Below, piece by piece: positions 32,369-41,305 of a stretch of 64,000 bases of DNA. The number at the start of each line of letters is the position of its first letter. Within the stretch, counting starts at the first letter, position 1. This DNA is from Collinsella sp. An268 (GTDB taxonomy: Bacteria > Actinomycetota > Coriobacteriia > Coriobacteriales > Coriobacteriaceae). The stretch spans positions 124,001 to 188,000 of the forward strand of contig NZ_NFJH01000002.1 in NCBI RefSeq assembly GCF_002159765.1, read 5' to 3'. The notes under the pieces were generated by a model. It saw only the letters and a list, made by a program, of their open reading frames with translations, ran no database searches and was not told the DNA's origin. Position numbers and translations under genes: made by a program.

Positions 32369-33787
32369 ATGGACAAGATGCTCGAATCCAAGATCGATGC
32401 CTACATCGACGAGGTATGGGACGATGTCATCCGCGACATCGAGGCGCTCGTCGCCCACCCCTCGGTGTCCGATGCGTCGAAGGCGCAGCCCGGCGCTCCC
32501 TTTGGCCCCGAGGTTCGTGCCGCGCTCGACGAGGCCCTCGGTATCGCCCGCAGGCTCGGATACGAGACGGGCGAGGACGAGGGCTACATCGGTTGGGGAG
32601 ACCTTGCCGGTGAGGAGTCGGCGCAGGTCGCGACGATCGCCCACATCGATGTGGTCCCGGCGGGCCCCGGCTGGACGGGCGATCCCTTTACCGTGCGCCA
32701 TCGCGAGGGCTGGCTCATCGGCCGCGGCGTCTCCGACGACAAGGGGCCTGCCGTGCTCTCGCTCTATGCGGGCGCGTTCTTCAAGCACGAGGGCATCACC
32801 CCGCGGTACGCGTTCCGCGCGCTTCTGGGCTGCGACGAGGAAGTCGGCATGACCGACGTCCATCATTATCTCGAGACGCATGAGAACCCGGCCTTCCTTT
32901 TTACGCCGGACGCCGAGTTCCCGCTCTGCAACGCCGAGAAGGGCCTCTTTGGCTGCACGTTTGCGAGCGCGCCCATCGAGGGCGGCCTCATTCTCTCTTG
33001 GTCGGGCGCCGAGGCGACGAACGCCATCCCGAGCGAGTCCGTCGTGGAGCTCGCCATCGACGCCGCCGAGCTGCCCCAGCCCCGGGCGCACGCCGACCGC
33101 CTCACCATCGAGGCCGTGCGGCCCGGCGTGGCGCGCGTGACGGCGCACGGCATCGGCGGGCACGCCGCCATGCCCGAGGGCACGCTTAACGCGGTCGGCC
33201 TCATCGTCGGCTACCTGCGCGAGCTCACGGGCGTGCTTGCGGCGGGGGAGGAGCGCTTCCTCGAGCTTCTCGCGCTCGTGCACGACGGTACGGACGGCGC
33301 CGCCATGGGCATCGCGAGCGCGGACGAGGCCTTCGGCCCCCTCACCTCCAATGCCGGCGTCATCGCCGTCGTAGACGGGCGCATCACCCAGTCGCTCGAC
33401 TGCCGCTGCCCGGCGAGCATCACCGCCGATGAGATCGAGGCGACGCTCTGCGAGCTCGCCTCCCGCTATGGCGCCACGGTCGAGGACGTCTCAACCAAGG
33501 TGCCGTTCTCGGTCGACGCCGCGCACCCCGCCGTCCAGACGCTCATCGACGTCTACCGCGAGGTGACGGGCGATACCGAGGCGAAGCCCTTCTCCATGGG
33601 GGGAGGAACGTACGCGCGCAACTTCGCCTGCGCGGTCTCCTTCGGTCCCGAGGAGCCCATGGCGAACGCCCCGGCATGGGTCGGCCCCATGCACGGGCCC
33701 GACGAGGGTGCGAGCGAGGCGGCGCTGCGCCGTGCGCTCAAGATCTACATTCTGGCGCTCGTGCGCTTGCAGGAGATCGACCTGTAG
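32369..33787 (+). CDS. M20 family dipeptidase (PepV-like)
   Basis: A 472-residue di-zinc metallopeptidase of the M20 family, PepV type. Metal ligands lie in AHIDVVPAG (about 90-98), GVSDDKG (about 123-129), CDEEVGM (about 157-163), TPDAEFP (about 182-188), and a C-terminal PMHGPDE (about 443-449). SMGGGTYARN near 410 is the PepV oxyanion region. It splits dipeptides and some tripeptides in the cytoplasm. The start has GGGAG five bases before it. Confidence 0.9.
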   Translation: MDKMLESKIDAYIDEVWDDVIRDIEALVAHPSVSDASKAQPGAPFGPEVRAALDEALGIARRLGYETGEDEGYIGWGDLAGEESAQVATIAHIDVVPAGPGWTGDPFTVRHREGWLIGRGVSDDKGPAVLSLYAGAFFKHEGITPRYAFRALLGCDEEVGMTDVHHYLETHENPAFLFTPDAEFPLCNAEKGLFGCTFASAPIEGGLILSWSGAEATNAIPSESVVELAIDAAELPQPRAHADRLTIEAVRPGVARVTAHGIGGHAAMPEGTLNAVGLIVGYLRELTGVLAAGEERFLELLALVHDGTDGAAMGIASADEAFGPLTSNAGVIAVVDGRITQSLDCRCPASITADEIEATLCELASRYGATVEDVSTKVPFSVDAAHPAVQTLIDVYREVTGDTEAKPFSMGGGTYARNFACAVSFGPEEPMANAPAWVGPMHGPDEGASEAALRRALKIYILALVRLQEIDL

Positions 33788-34122
33788 ACGGGCGGCGAGC
33801 CGGCGCGCGGGCGCCGCACCCGTCTCGCGGACGGTGCGCGACGCTCCGCGCGGTGCCTTGCCGGTGTGTTTCAAGCGCGCGTCATGAGGGAGGGGTCATT
33901 TGTAAACCCTCCGTAAACCTGACGTAGCGAAGCAGTAACGTTTGATAAGAGGTGCGTAATGGCTCGCCTGCGAGCCGTGGCGCACCTCTTTTGTGGGCGT
34001 AACCTTCCTAATCGAAGTTCGAGCGGGCCGTATGTGACCAAAGGTCGGGTGCGGCAGCATGCGCATGCGAAAGCCTCTCATGCGCTCCGCCGAAAGCCAT
34101 CGTGTTCTTTGGAAGGAGAACC
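33788..34122. other. intergenic region with pst control signals
   Basis: The first 110 bases contain only GC-rich inverted segments that may end the dipeptidase transcript. From 33902 on come the 11-bp repeats and a GATAAG -10-like hexamer at 33944, then a leader of about 170 bases to the pstS start. Confidence 0.6.
33902..33945 (+). promoter_or_regulatory. Pho-box-like array: four GTA(A/G) repeats of exact 11-bp period
   Basis: GTAAACCCTCC, GTAAACCTGAC, GTAGCGAAGCA and GTAACGTTTGA follow each other at 33902, 33913, 33924 and 33935. The array runs into a GATAAG -10-like hexamer. This is the form of a PhoB/PhoP-activated promoter, expected before pst genes. Confidence 0.75.
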
Positions 34123-35055
34123 ATGCTCGCATTTGATTGCTCTCGTCGTCAGTTCCTCGGCCTCGCCGGTGGCGTGGCCGCCTTCGCCGGCCTCGGCCTC
34201 GCCGGCTGCGGTTCTGAGCCCGCTGCCACGGGTTCCGCCGCGGGCGATGCCGCCGCCAGCCTCTCCGGCTCCGTGACCTACGACGGCGCCTCCTCGTTCC
34301 AGGCCCTCGTCGAGGCTGCCGCCGAGCAGTTCATGACCGAGAACCCCGATGTCTCCATCACCGGTTCCGGCAACGGTTCGGGCACCGGCCTTACCGCTGT
34401 CGCCGACGGCACCGTGAACATCGGCAACTCCGACGTCTTCGCCGAGACCAAGCTCGAGGCCGACCAGTGCGAGACCCTCGTCGACCATGAGGTCGCCGTC
34501 GTGGGCATGGGCCCCGTGGTCTCCATGAACGTCACCGTCGACGACCTCACCCTGGAGCAGCTCGCCGGCATCTTCTCCGGCGAGATCACCAACTGGTCCG
34601 AGGTCGGCGGCGAGGACGCCGAGATCCATGTCCTCAACCGCAAGGCCGGCTCCGGCACCCGCGCCACCTTCGAGGCCGCCGTCTTCGGCGCCGATGTGCC
34701 CGACTTCGCCGGCGAGGCCGAGCTCGATAAGTCCGGCGACGTTCAGACCCAGATGGGCTCCACCGACAACGCCATCTCCTATCTCGACTTCTCGCACTTC
34801 GACGAGGAGAGCTTCAAGGCCATCAAGGTCAACGGCGTCGAGCCGACGTCCGAGAACGTCGCGGACAACTCCTTCCCCATCTGGGCCACCGAGCACATGT
34901 ACTGCCAGGAGGACGCCGACGAGGTCACCAAGGCGTTCCTCGAGTACATGCTTTCCGATGCCGTCCAGGGCTCGCTCGTTGAGGAGCAGGGCTTCATCCC
35001 CGTGTCCTCGATGACCGTCGTGAAGGACGCCGAGGGTAACGTCACCGAGAAGTAA
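34123..35055 (+). CDS. pstS: phosphate ABC transporter substrate-binding lipoprotein
   Basis: PstS binds phosphate outside the membrane and delivers it to PstCA. The 310-residue protein has a signal peptide with both a twin-arginine pattern (SRRQFLG at 7-13) and a lipobox ending at Cys29 (GLAGC), so it is probably exported by Tat and lipid-anchored. Binding-site words are YDGASSFQ near 50, GSGTGLTAVADG near 86 and KAGSGTRATFE near 177. GGAAGGAG precedes the ATG. First gene of pstSCAB. Confidence 0.93.
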   Translation: MLAFDCSRRQFLGLAGGVAAFAGLGLAGCGSEPAATGSAAGDAAASLSGSVTYDGASSFQALVEAAAEQFMTENPDVSITGSGNGSGTGLTAVADGTVNIGNSDVFAETKLEADQCETLVDHEVAVVGMGPVVSMNVTVDDLTLEQLAGIFSGEITNWSEVGGEDAEIHVLNRKAGSGTRATFEAAVFGADVPDFAGEAELDKSGDVQTQMGSTDNAISYLDFSHFDEESFKAIKVNGVEPTSENVADNSFPIWATEHMYCQEDADEVTKAFLEYMLSDAVQGSLVEEQGFIPVSSMTVVKDAEGNVTEK

Positions 35056-35108
35056 TCTCGCTTCGAAGCGACTGTACGCCTGTACTAAAACTGTTCGAAA
35101 GGTGCGCC

Positions 35109-36020
35109 ATGGCAAAGCAAATGCCAAAACGCAACCTTGAGAAGGTCGGCTTGAGTGTCACGGGCGCCTGCGTAGCGCTCGTGACACTTGTCGTAGTGGC
35201 GCTTATCTTCATGGTTGCGCAGCGCGGTCTCTCCACCTTCTTCAAGGATGGCGTTAGTGTCCTAGAGTTCTTCACCGGTACCAAGTGGAACCTCGCCCAG
35301 ACCAACGAGGCGACCGGCCTTCCCTTTACCGGCGCCCTGCCGCTCATCATCACGTCGTTTGCGGTAACGATCTTCTCCACCGTCATCGCCGTGCCGATCG
35401 CCATCGGCGCCGCCATCTACGTGGTCGAGATCTCGCCCAAGTTCGGCCAGAAGTACTTCCAGCCGCTCATCGAGCTGCTCGTGGGCATCCCCTCGGTCGT
35501 CTTCGGCCTCATCGGCTTCCACGTGATCGTGCGCGCGGTGCGCGTGATCTTTAACGTCGAGCTCGGACTCGGTATCCTGCCGGGCTCCATCGTGCTCGCC
35601 CTCATGATCTTGCCGACCATCACCACGCTCGCCATCGACGCCCTGCGCGCCGTGCCGCAGAGCTACCGCGAGGGCTCGCTCGCGCTCGGCTACACCCGCT
35701 GGCAGACCATCTGGCACGTGGTGCTCAAGTCCGCCACCCCCTCGCTCATGACCGCGGTCATCCTCGGCATGACGCGCGCCTTCGGCGAGACGCTCGCCGT
35801 CCGCATGGTCATCGGCGGCGTCGAGAACATGCCTGCCGGCCTCATCGACTCTGCGTCCACCATCACCACCACGCTCACGACCTCTATGGCCGTGTACGCG
35901 ACGGGTTCGGTCCAAAACGACGCCCTGTGGACGCTCGGCCTGCTCCTCATGGGCATGTCGCTCATCTTCATCCTGATCATCCACCTCATCGGCGCAAAGG
36001 GGGCGAAGGCTCGTGGCTAA
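35109..36020 (+). CDS. pstC: phosphate ABC transporter permease PstC
   Basis: A 303-residue membrane permease with six membrane segments and the EAA loop (EGSLALGYTRWQTIWHVVL, about 195-213). It forms the phosphate channel with PstA. The C-terminus overlaps the pstA start by 8 bp. GAAAGGTGCG precedes the ATG. Confidence 0.94.
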   Translation: MAKQMPKRNLEKVGLSVTGACVALVTLVVVALIFMVAQRGLSTFFKDGVSVLEFFTGTKWNLAQTNEATGLPFTGALPLIITSFAVTIFSTVIAVPIAIGAAIYVVEISPKFGQKYFQPLIELLVGIPSVVFGLIGFHVIVRAVRVIFNVELGLGILPGSIVLALMILPTITTLAIDALRAVPQSYREGSLALGYTRWQTIWHVVLKSATPSLMTAVILGMTRAFGETLAVRMVIGGVENMPAGLIDSASTITTTLTTSMAVYATGSVQNDALWTLGLLLMGMSLIFILIIHLIGAKGAKARG

Positions 36021-36969
36021 CACAACGGTCGCTCAGGCGACGTCCGGCGGCGCGCACGCGCCGGCGCAGGACGCGCGCATCCGCCGCGCCATGCGCAACG
36101 ACAAGATCGCGACGGGCGTGCTCGGTGCCATCGTCGCCATCGTGATGGCTATCGTCGTGGCGATGGTCGTCTACATCCTCTTCCAGGGTGTGGGGCAGCT
36201 GTTCCAGCCCGGCTTCCTCACCGAGGCCAGCCGTTCCAACGGTACCGAGGGCGGTATCGCCTATCAGCTGTTCGATTCGTTCTACCTGCTGATCCTCACG
36301 CTCATCATCTCGCTGCCGATCTCGCTGTTCGGCGCGGTCTTTCTGGTGGAGTACGCACCCGAGGGCCCGGTGACCAAGATCGCATCGACCGCTATCGAGA
36401 CGCTGTCCTCGCTGCCGTCGATCGTCGTAGGCATGTTCGGCTTCCTCATGTTCTCCGTCAACTTCGGGTGGGGCTACTCGCTCATCTCGGGCGCCATCGC
36501 GCTCACCATGTTCAACATCCCCATCTTGACGCGCGTCATCACCCAGGCGCTTGAGGACGTGCCGGCGAGCCAGCGCGATGCCTGCCTCGCCATGGGCCTC
36601 ACCCGGTGGGAGACGACGCTCCACGTCCTCATCCCCGCGGCCATGCCCGCCATCGTGACGGGCGTCGTGCTCTCGGCCGGCCGCGTGTTTGGTGAGGCGG
36701 CGGCGCTGCTCTTCACCTCCGGCATGTCGAGCCCGGCGCGCCTGAACTTCCTGTCGCTCAACTTCTCGAGCCCCACGTGCGCCTGGAACATCTTCCGTCC
36801 CGGCGAATCGCTCGCCGTGCACATCTACAAGATCTACGGCGAGGGCAGCCCCGAGGCGCAGCACATCGTCTGGGGCACCGCCGCAGTGCTGATGATTTGC
36901 GTGCTTCTGTTCAACGTGCTTTCCCGTATCGCCGGTAAGGCCCTCGCGAGGAGGATGACGGCCGAATGA
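36013..36969 (+). CDS. pstA: phosphate ABC transporter permease PstA
   Basis: A 318-residue permease, partner of PstC, with six membrane segments and an EAA loop (ACLAMGLTRWETTLHVLIP, about 192-210). It starts with GTG inside the pstC end and overlaps pstB by 4 bp. The N-terminal 35 residues are hydrophilic and Ala-rich. Confidence 0.94.
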   Translation: MANTTVAQATSGGAHAPAQDARIRRAMRNDKIATGVLGAIVAIVMAIVVAMVVYILFQGVGQLFQPGFLTEASRSNGTEGGIAYQLFDSFYLLILTLIISLPISLFGAVFLVEYAPEGPVTKIASTAIETLSSLPSIVVGMFGFLMFSVNFGWGYSLISGAIALTMFNIPILTRVITQALEDVPASQRDACLAMGLTRWETTLHVLIPAAMPAIVTGVVLSAGRVFGEAAALLFTSGMSSPARLNFLSLNFSSPTCAWNIFRPGESLAVHIYKIYGEGSPEAQHIVWGTAAVLMICVLLFNVLSRIAGKALARRMTAE

Positions 36970-37802
36970 GTAACACCACCGATGCGTTTCTCGCGAGTGT
37001 TGACTCGAGCGAGCGCGCGCCCCGCGTGACGGGCCGGGCGATCTCTGACGAGGTCATGCTCGAGACGCACGACGTCAACGTCTACTACGGCGACAACCAT
37101 GCCCTGCACGACACGTCGCTTAAGTTCCACACGGGCGAGATCACGGCCCTCATCGGCCCGTCCGGCTGCGGCAAGTCCACGTTTCTGCGCTCGCTGAACC
37201 TCATGAACCGCGAGATTAAGGGCTGCCGCGTCACGGGCGAGATCGTCTACGAGGGCCGCAACATCAACACCAAGACCGAGAACCTCTACGAGCTGCGCCG
37301 CTCCATCGGCATGGTGTTCCAGCAGCCGAACCCGTTCCACAAGTCCATCCGCGAGAACATCACGTTCGCGCCCAAGCGCCACGGCCTCAAGGACAAGGAC
37401 GCCCTCGACCAGCTCGTGGAGGAGAGCCTCCGCGGCGCGGCGCTGTGGGACGAGGTCAAGGACAAGCTGGATGAGAGCGCCTTCGCCCTCTCCGGCGGCC
37501 AGCAGCAGCGCCTCTGCATCGCGCGCACGCTCGCCATGCATCCGGACGTCATCCTGTTTGACGAGCCCTGCTCGGCGCTCGACCCCATCTCGACCCTCGC
37601 CATCGAGGACCTCATGCTCTCCATCGTGGAGAACCGCGCGATCGTGATCGTGACGCACAACATGGAGCAGGCGTCGCGCGTGTCGAACCGCACCGCCTTC
37701 TTCTACATGGGCGACATGGTCGAGTACGGCGAGACGGAGCAGATCTTCCAGCGCCCGAACGACAAGCGCCTGAACGACTATCTGACGGGCATGTTCTCGT
37801 AG
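36966..37802 (+). CDS. pstB: phosphate ABC transporter ATP-binding protein
   Basis: A 278-residue ATPase that drives PstCA. Walker A is GPSGCGKST (about 61-69), signature LSGGQQQR (about 177-184) and Walker B ILFDEP (about 197-202). The first 30 residues are an extension. phoU and the phoR/phoB pair do not follow it, so phosphate sensing genes lie elsewhere. A bidirectional terminator follows. Confidence 0.95.
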   Translation: MSNTTDAFLASVDSSERAPRVTGRAISDEVMLETHDVNVYYGDNHALHDTSLKFHTGEITALIGPSGCGKSTFLRSLNLMNREIKGCRVTGEIVYEGRNINTKTENLYELRRSIGMVFQQPNPFHKSIRENITFAPKRHGLKDKDALDQLVEESLRGAALWDEVKDKLDESAFALSGGQQQRLCIARTLAMHPDVILFDEPCSALDPISTLAIEDLMLSIVENRAIVIVTHNMEQASRVSNRTAFFYMGDMVEYGETEQIFQRPNDKRLNDYLTGMFS

Positions 37803-37890
37803 CTGCCGCCGGTATCGGCTACGGCGCCCCTCTGCCGGGGCGCATCAACGCGGTATCGCCGCTCGTGCGCGAGCGTGCATTCCTTCCAGA

Positions 37891-37924
37891 AAAAGGGCGA
37901 CCCTTGCGAGCGGGTCGCCCTTTT
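37891..37924. terminator. bidirectional intrinsic terminator between pstB and ABC-F gene
   Basis: AAAAGGGCGACCC (37891-37903) and GGGTCGCCCTTTT (37912-37924) form a perfect 13-bp stem with an 8-base loop; A and T tracts allow it to stop transcripts from both sides. Confidence 0.92.
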
Positions 37925-37963
37925 GCGTTGTCCGGGTGCACGGCTCGCCTTTGGCTCGGTGCG

Positions 37964-39787
37964 CTAGCCCTCGAGCTGTTCGGATACCTCGAGCCACTGC
38001 GTCTCGAGCTCGTCCACGGCCTCACGCGCCGCGGCGATTTTTACCTGCTGATCCTGCAGGGCCTGATAATCGGTGGGGTCTACCTCGTCCATCGCTGCCT
38101 CGAGCTCCTCGGCGCGCGTGCGCGCGGTGGCGATGCGCCTCTCGAGCGAGGCCACCTCGCGACGGAGGCGCTGGCGTTCGGCGTTGCTGAGGCCGGAGGA
38201 GGGTCCGGCGGGCGCGGCGTCTGCGGAAGGCTCGCTTGCGGGCGCGACGCCGCCCGTCGTGCCGCCCTGGGCGCCCTTGGCGCGGGCTGCCTCAACCAGG
38301 CGCAGGTACTCGTCCACCCCGCCCGGCACGTGGCGGAGGTGCCCGTCGATTAGGGCGTACTGCGAATCGGTCACGCGCTCCATCAGGTAGCGGTCGTGGG
38401 TGACGAGGATGAGCGTGCCCGGCCACCCGTCGAGCAGGTCCTCGACGATCGCGAGCATATCCGTGTCGAGGTCGTTGCCCGGCTCGTCCAAGATGAGGAC
38501 GTTGGGCTCGTCGAGAATGGTGAGCAGCAGCATGAGGCGGCGGCGCTGACCGCCGGAGAGGTCGGCGATGCGGCTCCAGAGCTGCTGGGTCGTGAAGCCG
38601 AGCCGCTCGAGGAGCTTCTCGGGGCTCGTCTCCTTGCCGTCGATCAGGTAGGAGCGCTTGTAGTGCGACAGCACCTCGCGGATGGTGCTGTCGAGATACG
38701 GCGTGAGCTCGTCGAGCTGCTGCGAGAGCACGCCGAAGCGCACCGTCTGGCCGATTTTGACGCGGCCGGCGGTGGGGGCGAGCTTGCCCTGGATGACGTC
38801 GATCATGGTCGATTTGCCCGCGCCGTTCTCGCCGAGCAGGCCGAAGCGGTCGCCCGCGCCGATGAGCCAGGTGACGTCCTCGAGGACCGGATGGTCGGGG
38901 TAGCCGGCGTCCACGTCGATCACGTCGATCACCTGCTTGCCGAGGCGCGCGACGGCGAGGCGCTTGAGCTCGAGGTCGTTGCGCAGCGGCGGCACGTCGG
39001 CGATGAGCGCGCGGGCCGCCTCGACCCTGAACTTCGGCTTGGTGCTGCGCGCCTGGGCGCCGCGGGAGAGCCAGGCGAGCTCCTTGCGCGCCATGTTGCG
39101 CCGGCGCTCCTCGGCCACCTGGGCGAGACGGTCGCGCTCGACGCGCTGCAGGATGTAGGCTGAGTAGCCGCCCTCGAAGGGCTCGACGGCGCGGTCGTGC
39201 ACCTCCCACATGGACAGGCAGACCTCGTCCAAGAACCAGCGGTCGTGGGTGACGACGAGAAGCGCGCCCGCACCGGCCTGCCAGCGGGTCTTCAGGTGGT
39301 GCGCGAGCCAGTTGATGGAGCGCATATCCAGGTGGTTGGTGGGCTCGTCGAGCATGAGGACGTCCCAGTCGCCGATGAGCAGGCGGGCGAGGTCGACGCG
39401 GCGGCGCTGACCGCCGGATAGCGACCCGACCGTCGCCTCCCACGGCACGTCGGAGATCAGCCCGTCGAGGATGCTGCGGATGCGCGGCGAGGCCGCCCAT
39501 TCGTAAGCGGGCATGTCGCCCACGACGGCCGTGTGGACCGTCTGCGCGTCGTCGAGGGCATCGCGCTGGCCGAGGAGGCCCACGGCGAGGTCGCGGCGGT
39601 GCGTGACGCGCCCCTCGTCGGGCTCGAGGGCTCCGGCGAGAAGCGCCAGCAGGGTGGACTTGCCGTCGCCGTTCTTGCCGACGATGCCGATGCGGTCGCC
39701 CTCGTCCACGCCGAGGGTGACGTCATGAAAGACCTGTTTGGTGGGAAAATCGAGCGTGAGCGCGTCGCAGCCGAGCAAGATCGCCAT
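37964..39787 (-). CDS. ABC-F family ATPase (Uup-like)
   Basis: A 607-residue soluble protein with two ABC ATPase domains and no membrane segments. First domain: Walker A GKNGDGKST (about 37-45) and LSGGQRRRVDLARL (about 123-136). Second domain: GENGAGKST (about 322-330) and LSGGQRRRLMLLL. The C-terminal 90 residues are an Ala/Ser/Pro linker and a coiled coil ending in LEVSEQLEG, as in Uup. ABC-F proteins act on the ribosome in translation rescue or antibiotic protection. It stands alone. Confidence 0.9.
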   Translation of the reverse strand: MAILLGCDALTLDFPTKQVFHDVTLGVDEGDRIGIVGKNGDGKSTLLALLAGALEPDEGRVTHRRDLAVGLLGQRDALDDAQTVHTAVVGDMPAYEWAASPRIRSILDGLISDVPWEATVGSLSGGQRRRVDLARLLIGDWDVLMLDEPTNHLDMRSINWLAHHLKTRWQAGAGALLVVTHDRWFLDEVCLSMWEVHDRAVEPFEGGYSAYILQRVERDRLAQVAEERRRNMARKELAWLSRGAQARSTKPKFRVEAARALIADVPPLRNDLELKRLAVARLGKQVIDVIDVDAGYPDHPVLEDVTWLIGAGDRFGLLGENGAGKSTMIDVIQGKLAPTAGRVKIGQTVRFGVLSQQLDELTPYLDSTIREVLSHYKRSYLIDGKETSPEKLLERLGFTTQQLWSRIADLSGGQRRRLMLLLTILDEPNVLILDEPGNDLDTDMLAIVEDLLDGWPGTLILVTHDRYLMERVTDSQYALIDGHLRHVPGGVDEYLRLVEAARAKGAQGGTTGGVAPASEPSADAAPAGPSSGLSNAERQRLRREVASLERRIATARTRAEELEAAMDEVDPTDYQALQDQQVKIAAAREAVDELETQWLEVSEQLEG

Positions 39788-39960
39788 GGGTGTCCCTTCC
39801 GTTTGTGTCTGAGATATCCTAGCACGTGCGGGCGGCGGTGCCGGGCGGCGCGGCGGGCGGGGCCCATGCTACACTGTCGGGGGATTTCTGCCGCCACGCG
39901 GCGCGATGGCGCGCGCCGGGTGGCCGAGGGGCGGCGCGTGCGCGCCGAGGGAGGATGACT

Positions 39961-40728
39961 ATGATCAAAGCGGCGTTTTTCGATATCGACGGTACGCTCC
40001 TGAGTTTTGAGACGCACGCCATGCCGCCCTCGACCGTGCGCGCCCTCGCGGCGCTGCGCGCCCAGGGGATCCGCTGCGTCATCTCGTCGGGGCGCCCCAC
40101 CTATCAGCTGCCGCCGGAGCTCCGCGAGGGCTTTGACGCGTACGTCACCCTAAACGGCCAGCTCTGCTATGACGCGGAGGGCACCTATCGCAGCTGCCCC
40201 ATCGCCGAGGCCGATGTGCGCGCCATCGTCGGCCAGGTGGAGGAGGGTGTCTTTGACGCCCTCGTCCTCCAGCGCGAGCGCTCGTTTGTCAACGCGCTCA
40301 CCCCGCGGGTGCAGGCGGTGGCGCGCCAGGCGAACCTCGTGTACGAGCCCGATGACATCGCGCGCGCCTTCGACGCGCCCGTCTACCAGTTCTGCGTCTT
40401 CGTCGAGCCGGGGGAGGAGGGCGTCTTTCTCGACAAGACGACCTCCGTCGCGGCGACGCGCTGGACCAACCTCTTCTGCGACGTGGTCCCGCGCGAGGGC
40501 GGCAAGGCCTTCGGTGTGGAGGCGACGCTCGCGCGCTTTGGGCTGGGGCCCGAGGAGGCGGTGGCCTTTGGCGACGGCGAGAACGACCTCAGCATGTTTG
40601 GCGCCGTGGGGACGAGCGTGGCGATGGGGAACGCGTGGGACAGCGTGAAGGAGCGCGCGACGCACGTGACGACCGGCGTTGACGACGACGGCATCTGGAA
40701 CGCCTGCCGCGCACTCGGTCTGATCTAG
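39961..40728 (+). CDS. Cof-type HAD-IIB phosphatase
   Basis: A 255-residue HAD hydrolase of the Cof (IIB cap) type: motif I FDIDGTLLS (about 7-15), motif II SSGRPTYQ (about 43-50), lysine near 182 (GGKAFGVEA) and motif IV FGDGENDLSMF (about 204-214). Such enzymes dephosphorylate sugar phosphates, FMN or pyridoxal phosphate. GGGAGG precedes the start. The region after it holds the inverted repeat array. Confidence 0.88.
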   Translation: MIKAAFFDIDGTLLSFETHAMPPSTVRALAALRAQGIRCVISSGRPTYQLPPELREGFDAYVTLNGQLCYDAEGTYRSCPIAEADVRAIVGQVEEGVFDALVLQRERSFVNALTPRVQAVARQANLVYEPDDIARAFDAPVYQFCVFVEPGEEGVFLDKTTSVAATRWTNLFCDVVPREGGKAFGVEATLARFGLGPEEAVAFGDGENDLSMFGAVGTSVAMGNAWDSVKERATHVTTGVDDDGIWNACRALGLI

Positions 40729-40775
40729 GGGCAGGGGCGCCGGCGTCCCGCGCGTTCGCGCATCGCCTGCCCGCG

Positions 40776-41127
40776 AGGGGACGGCGTCCGCCCGCGAGGG
40801 GAGAGAAGCACCAGATTGGATGCCTGGGCCCTGAGGGGACAAAAGCGGCCGATGGGCGTCCGGGTCGCTGCGGGGACAACGTGGGCGGATTGCATGTCGG
40901 CTCTCCTGCGGGGAGAAAGCCAGCAGATTGTATAGGCAGATTGTATATTCTGACCTCATAGCGGCGAAAGCCCAGCTCAGCGAGGTGCAAAGAACGGGCG
41001 GAATGTATAGAAAGATACAATCCGCCCCATCTTTACCCTGGTGTTCATACAATCTGCCGCATCTCTCCCATTCTGCGCGAACATACAATCTGCCACGTTT
41101 CCCCCACCATCTTCGGGGCATGCCATC
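40776..41127. repeat. two opposed arrays of degenerate ~37-bp repeats
   Basis: On the + strand, units starting (A/C)GGGGA begin at 40776, 40797, 40834, 40871 and 40909 (spacing 21, 37, 37, 38); most carry GATTG(T/C/G)AT about 17 bases in (40814, 40888, 40926, plus an extra copy at 40939; the 40834 unit has GATGGGCG). On the minus strand the same core reads at 41014-41022, 41046-41054, 41082-41090 and 41119-41127 (spacing 32, 36, 37). The two arms face each other around about 41000. It fills the 577-base gap between the Cof gene and the DtxR-type gene. No ORF or known element explains it. Confidence 0.75.
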
Positions 41128-41239
41128 CGCTGCTTTCGGCCCTTCGCTTCGGTGTGTTCAGTCTGGGACGCTGCGCGGCACTTTGAATAGGCGCCGATTT
41201 TGGGCAGCCTCGTGGCGCAATGCGCCGCAATGGGGTAAA

Positions 41240-41256
41240 GTAAGCGCAAGCTAACT
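41240..41256. promoter_or_regulatory. possible metal-regulator operator
   Basis: GTAAGCGCAAGCTAAC is an imperfect dyad 50 bp upstream of the DtxR/MntR-type gene. Autoregulation at such a site is common in the family, but the match is weak. Confidence 0.3.
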
Positions 41257-41305
41257 CATATCGTCGCCCCAAGCGGTGCGACGTGCCCGTCAAGAAAGGC
41301 ATCCC

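Noticed and set aside
40776-41127. CRISPR array
   Set aside because: Repeats are degenerate, occur in both orientations, the spacing words are not unique spacers of constant length, and no cas genes are near.
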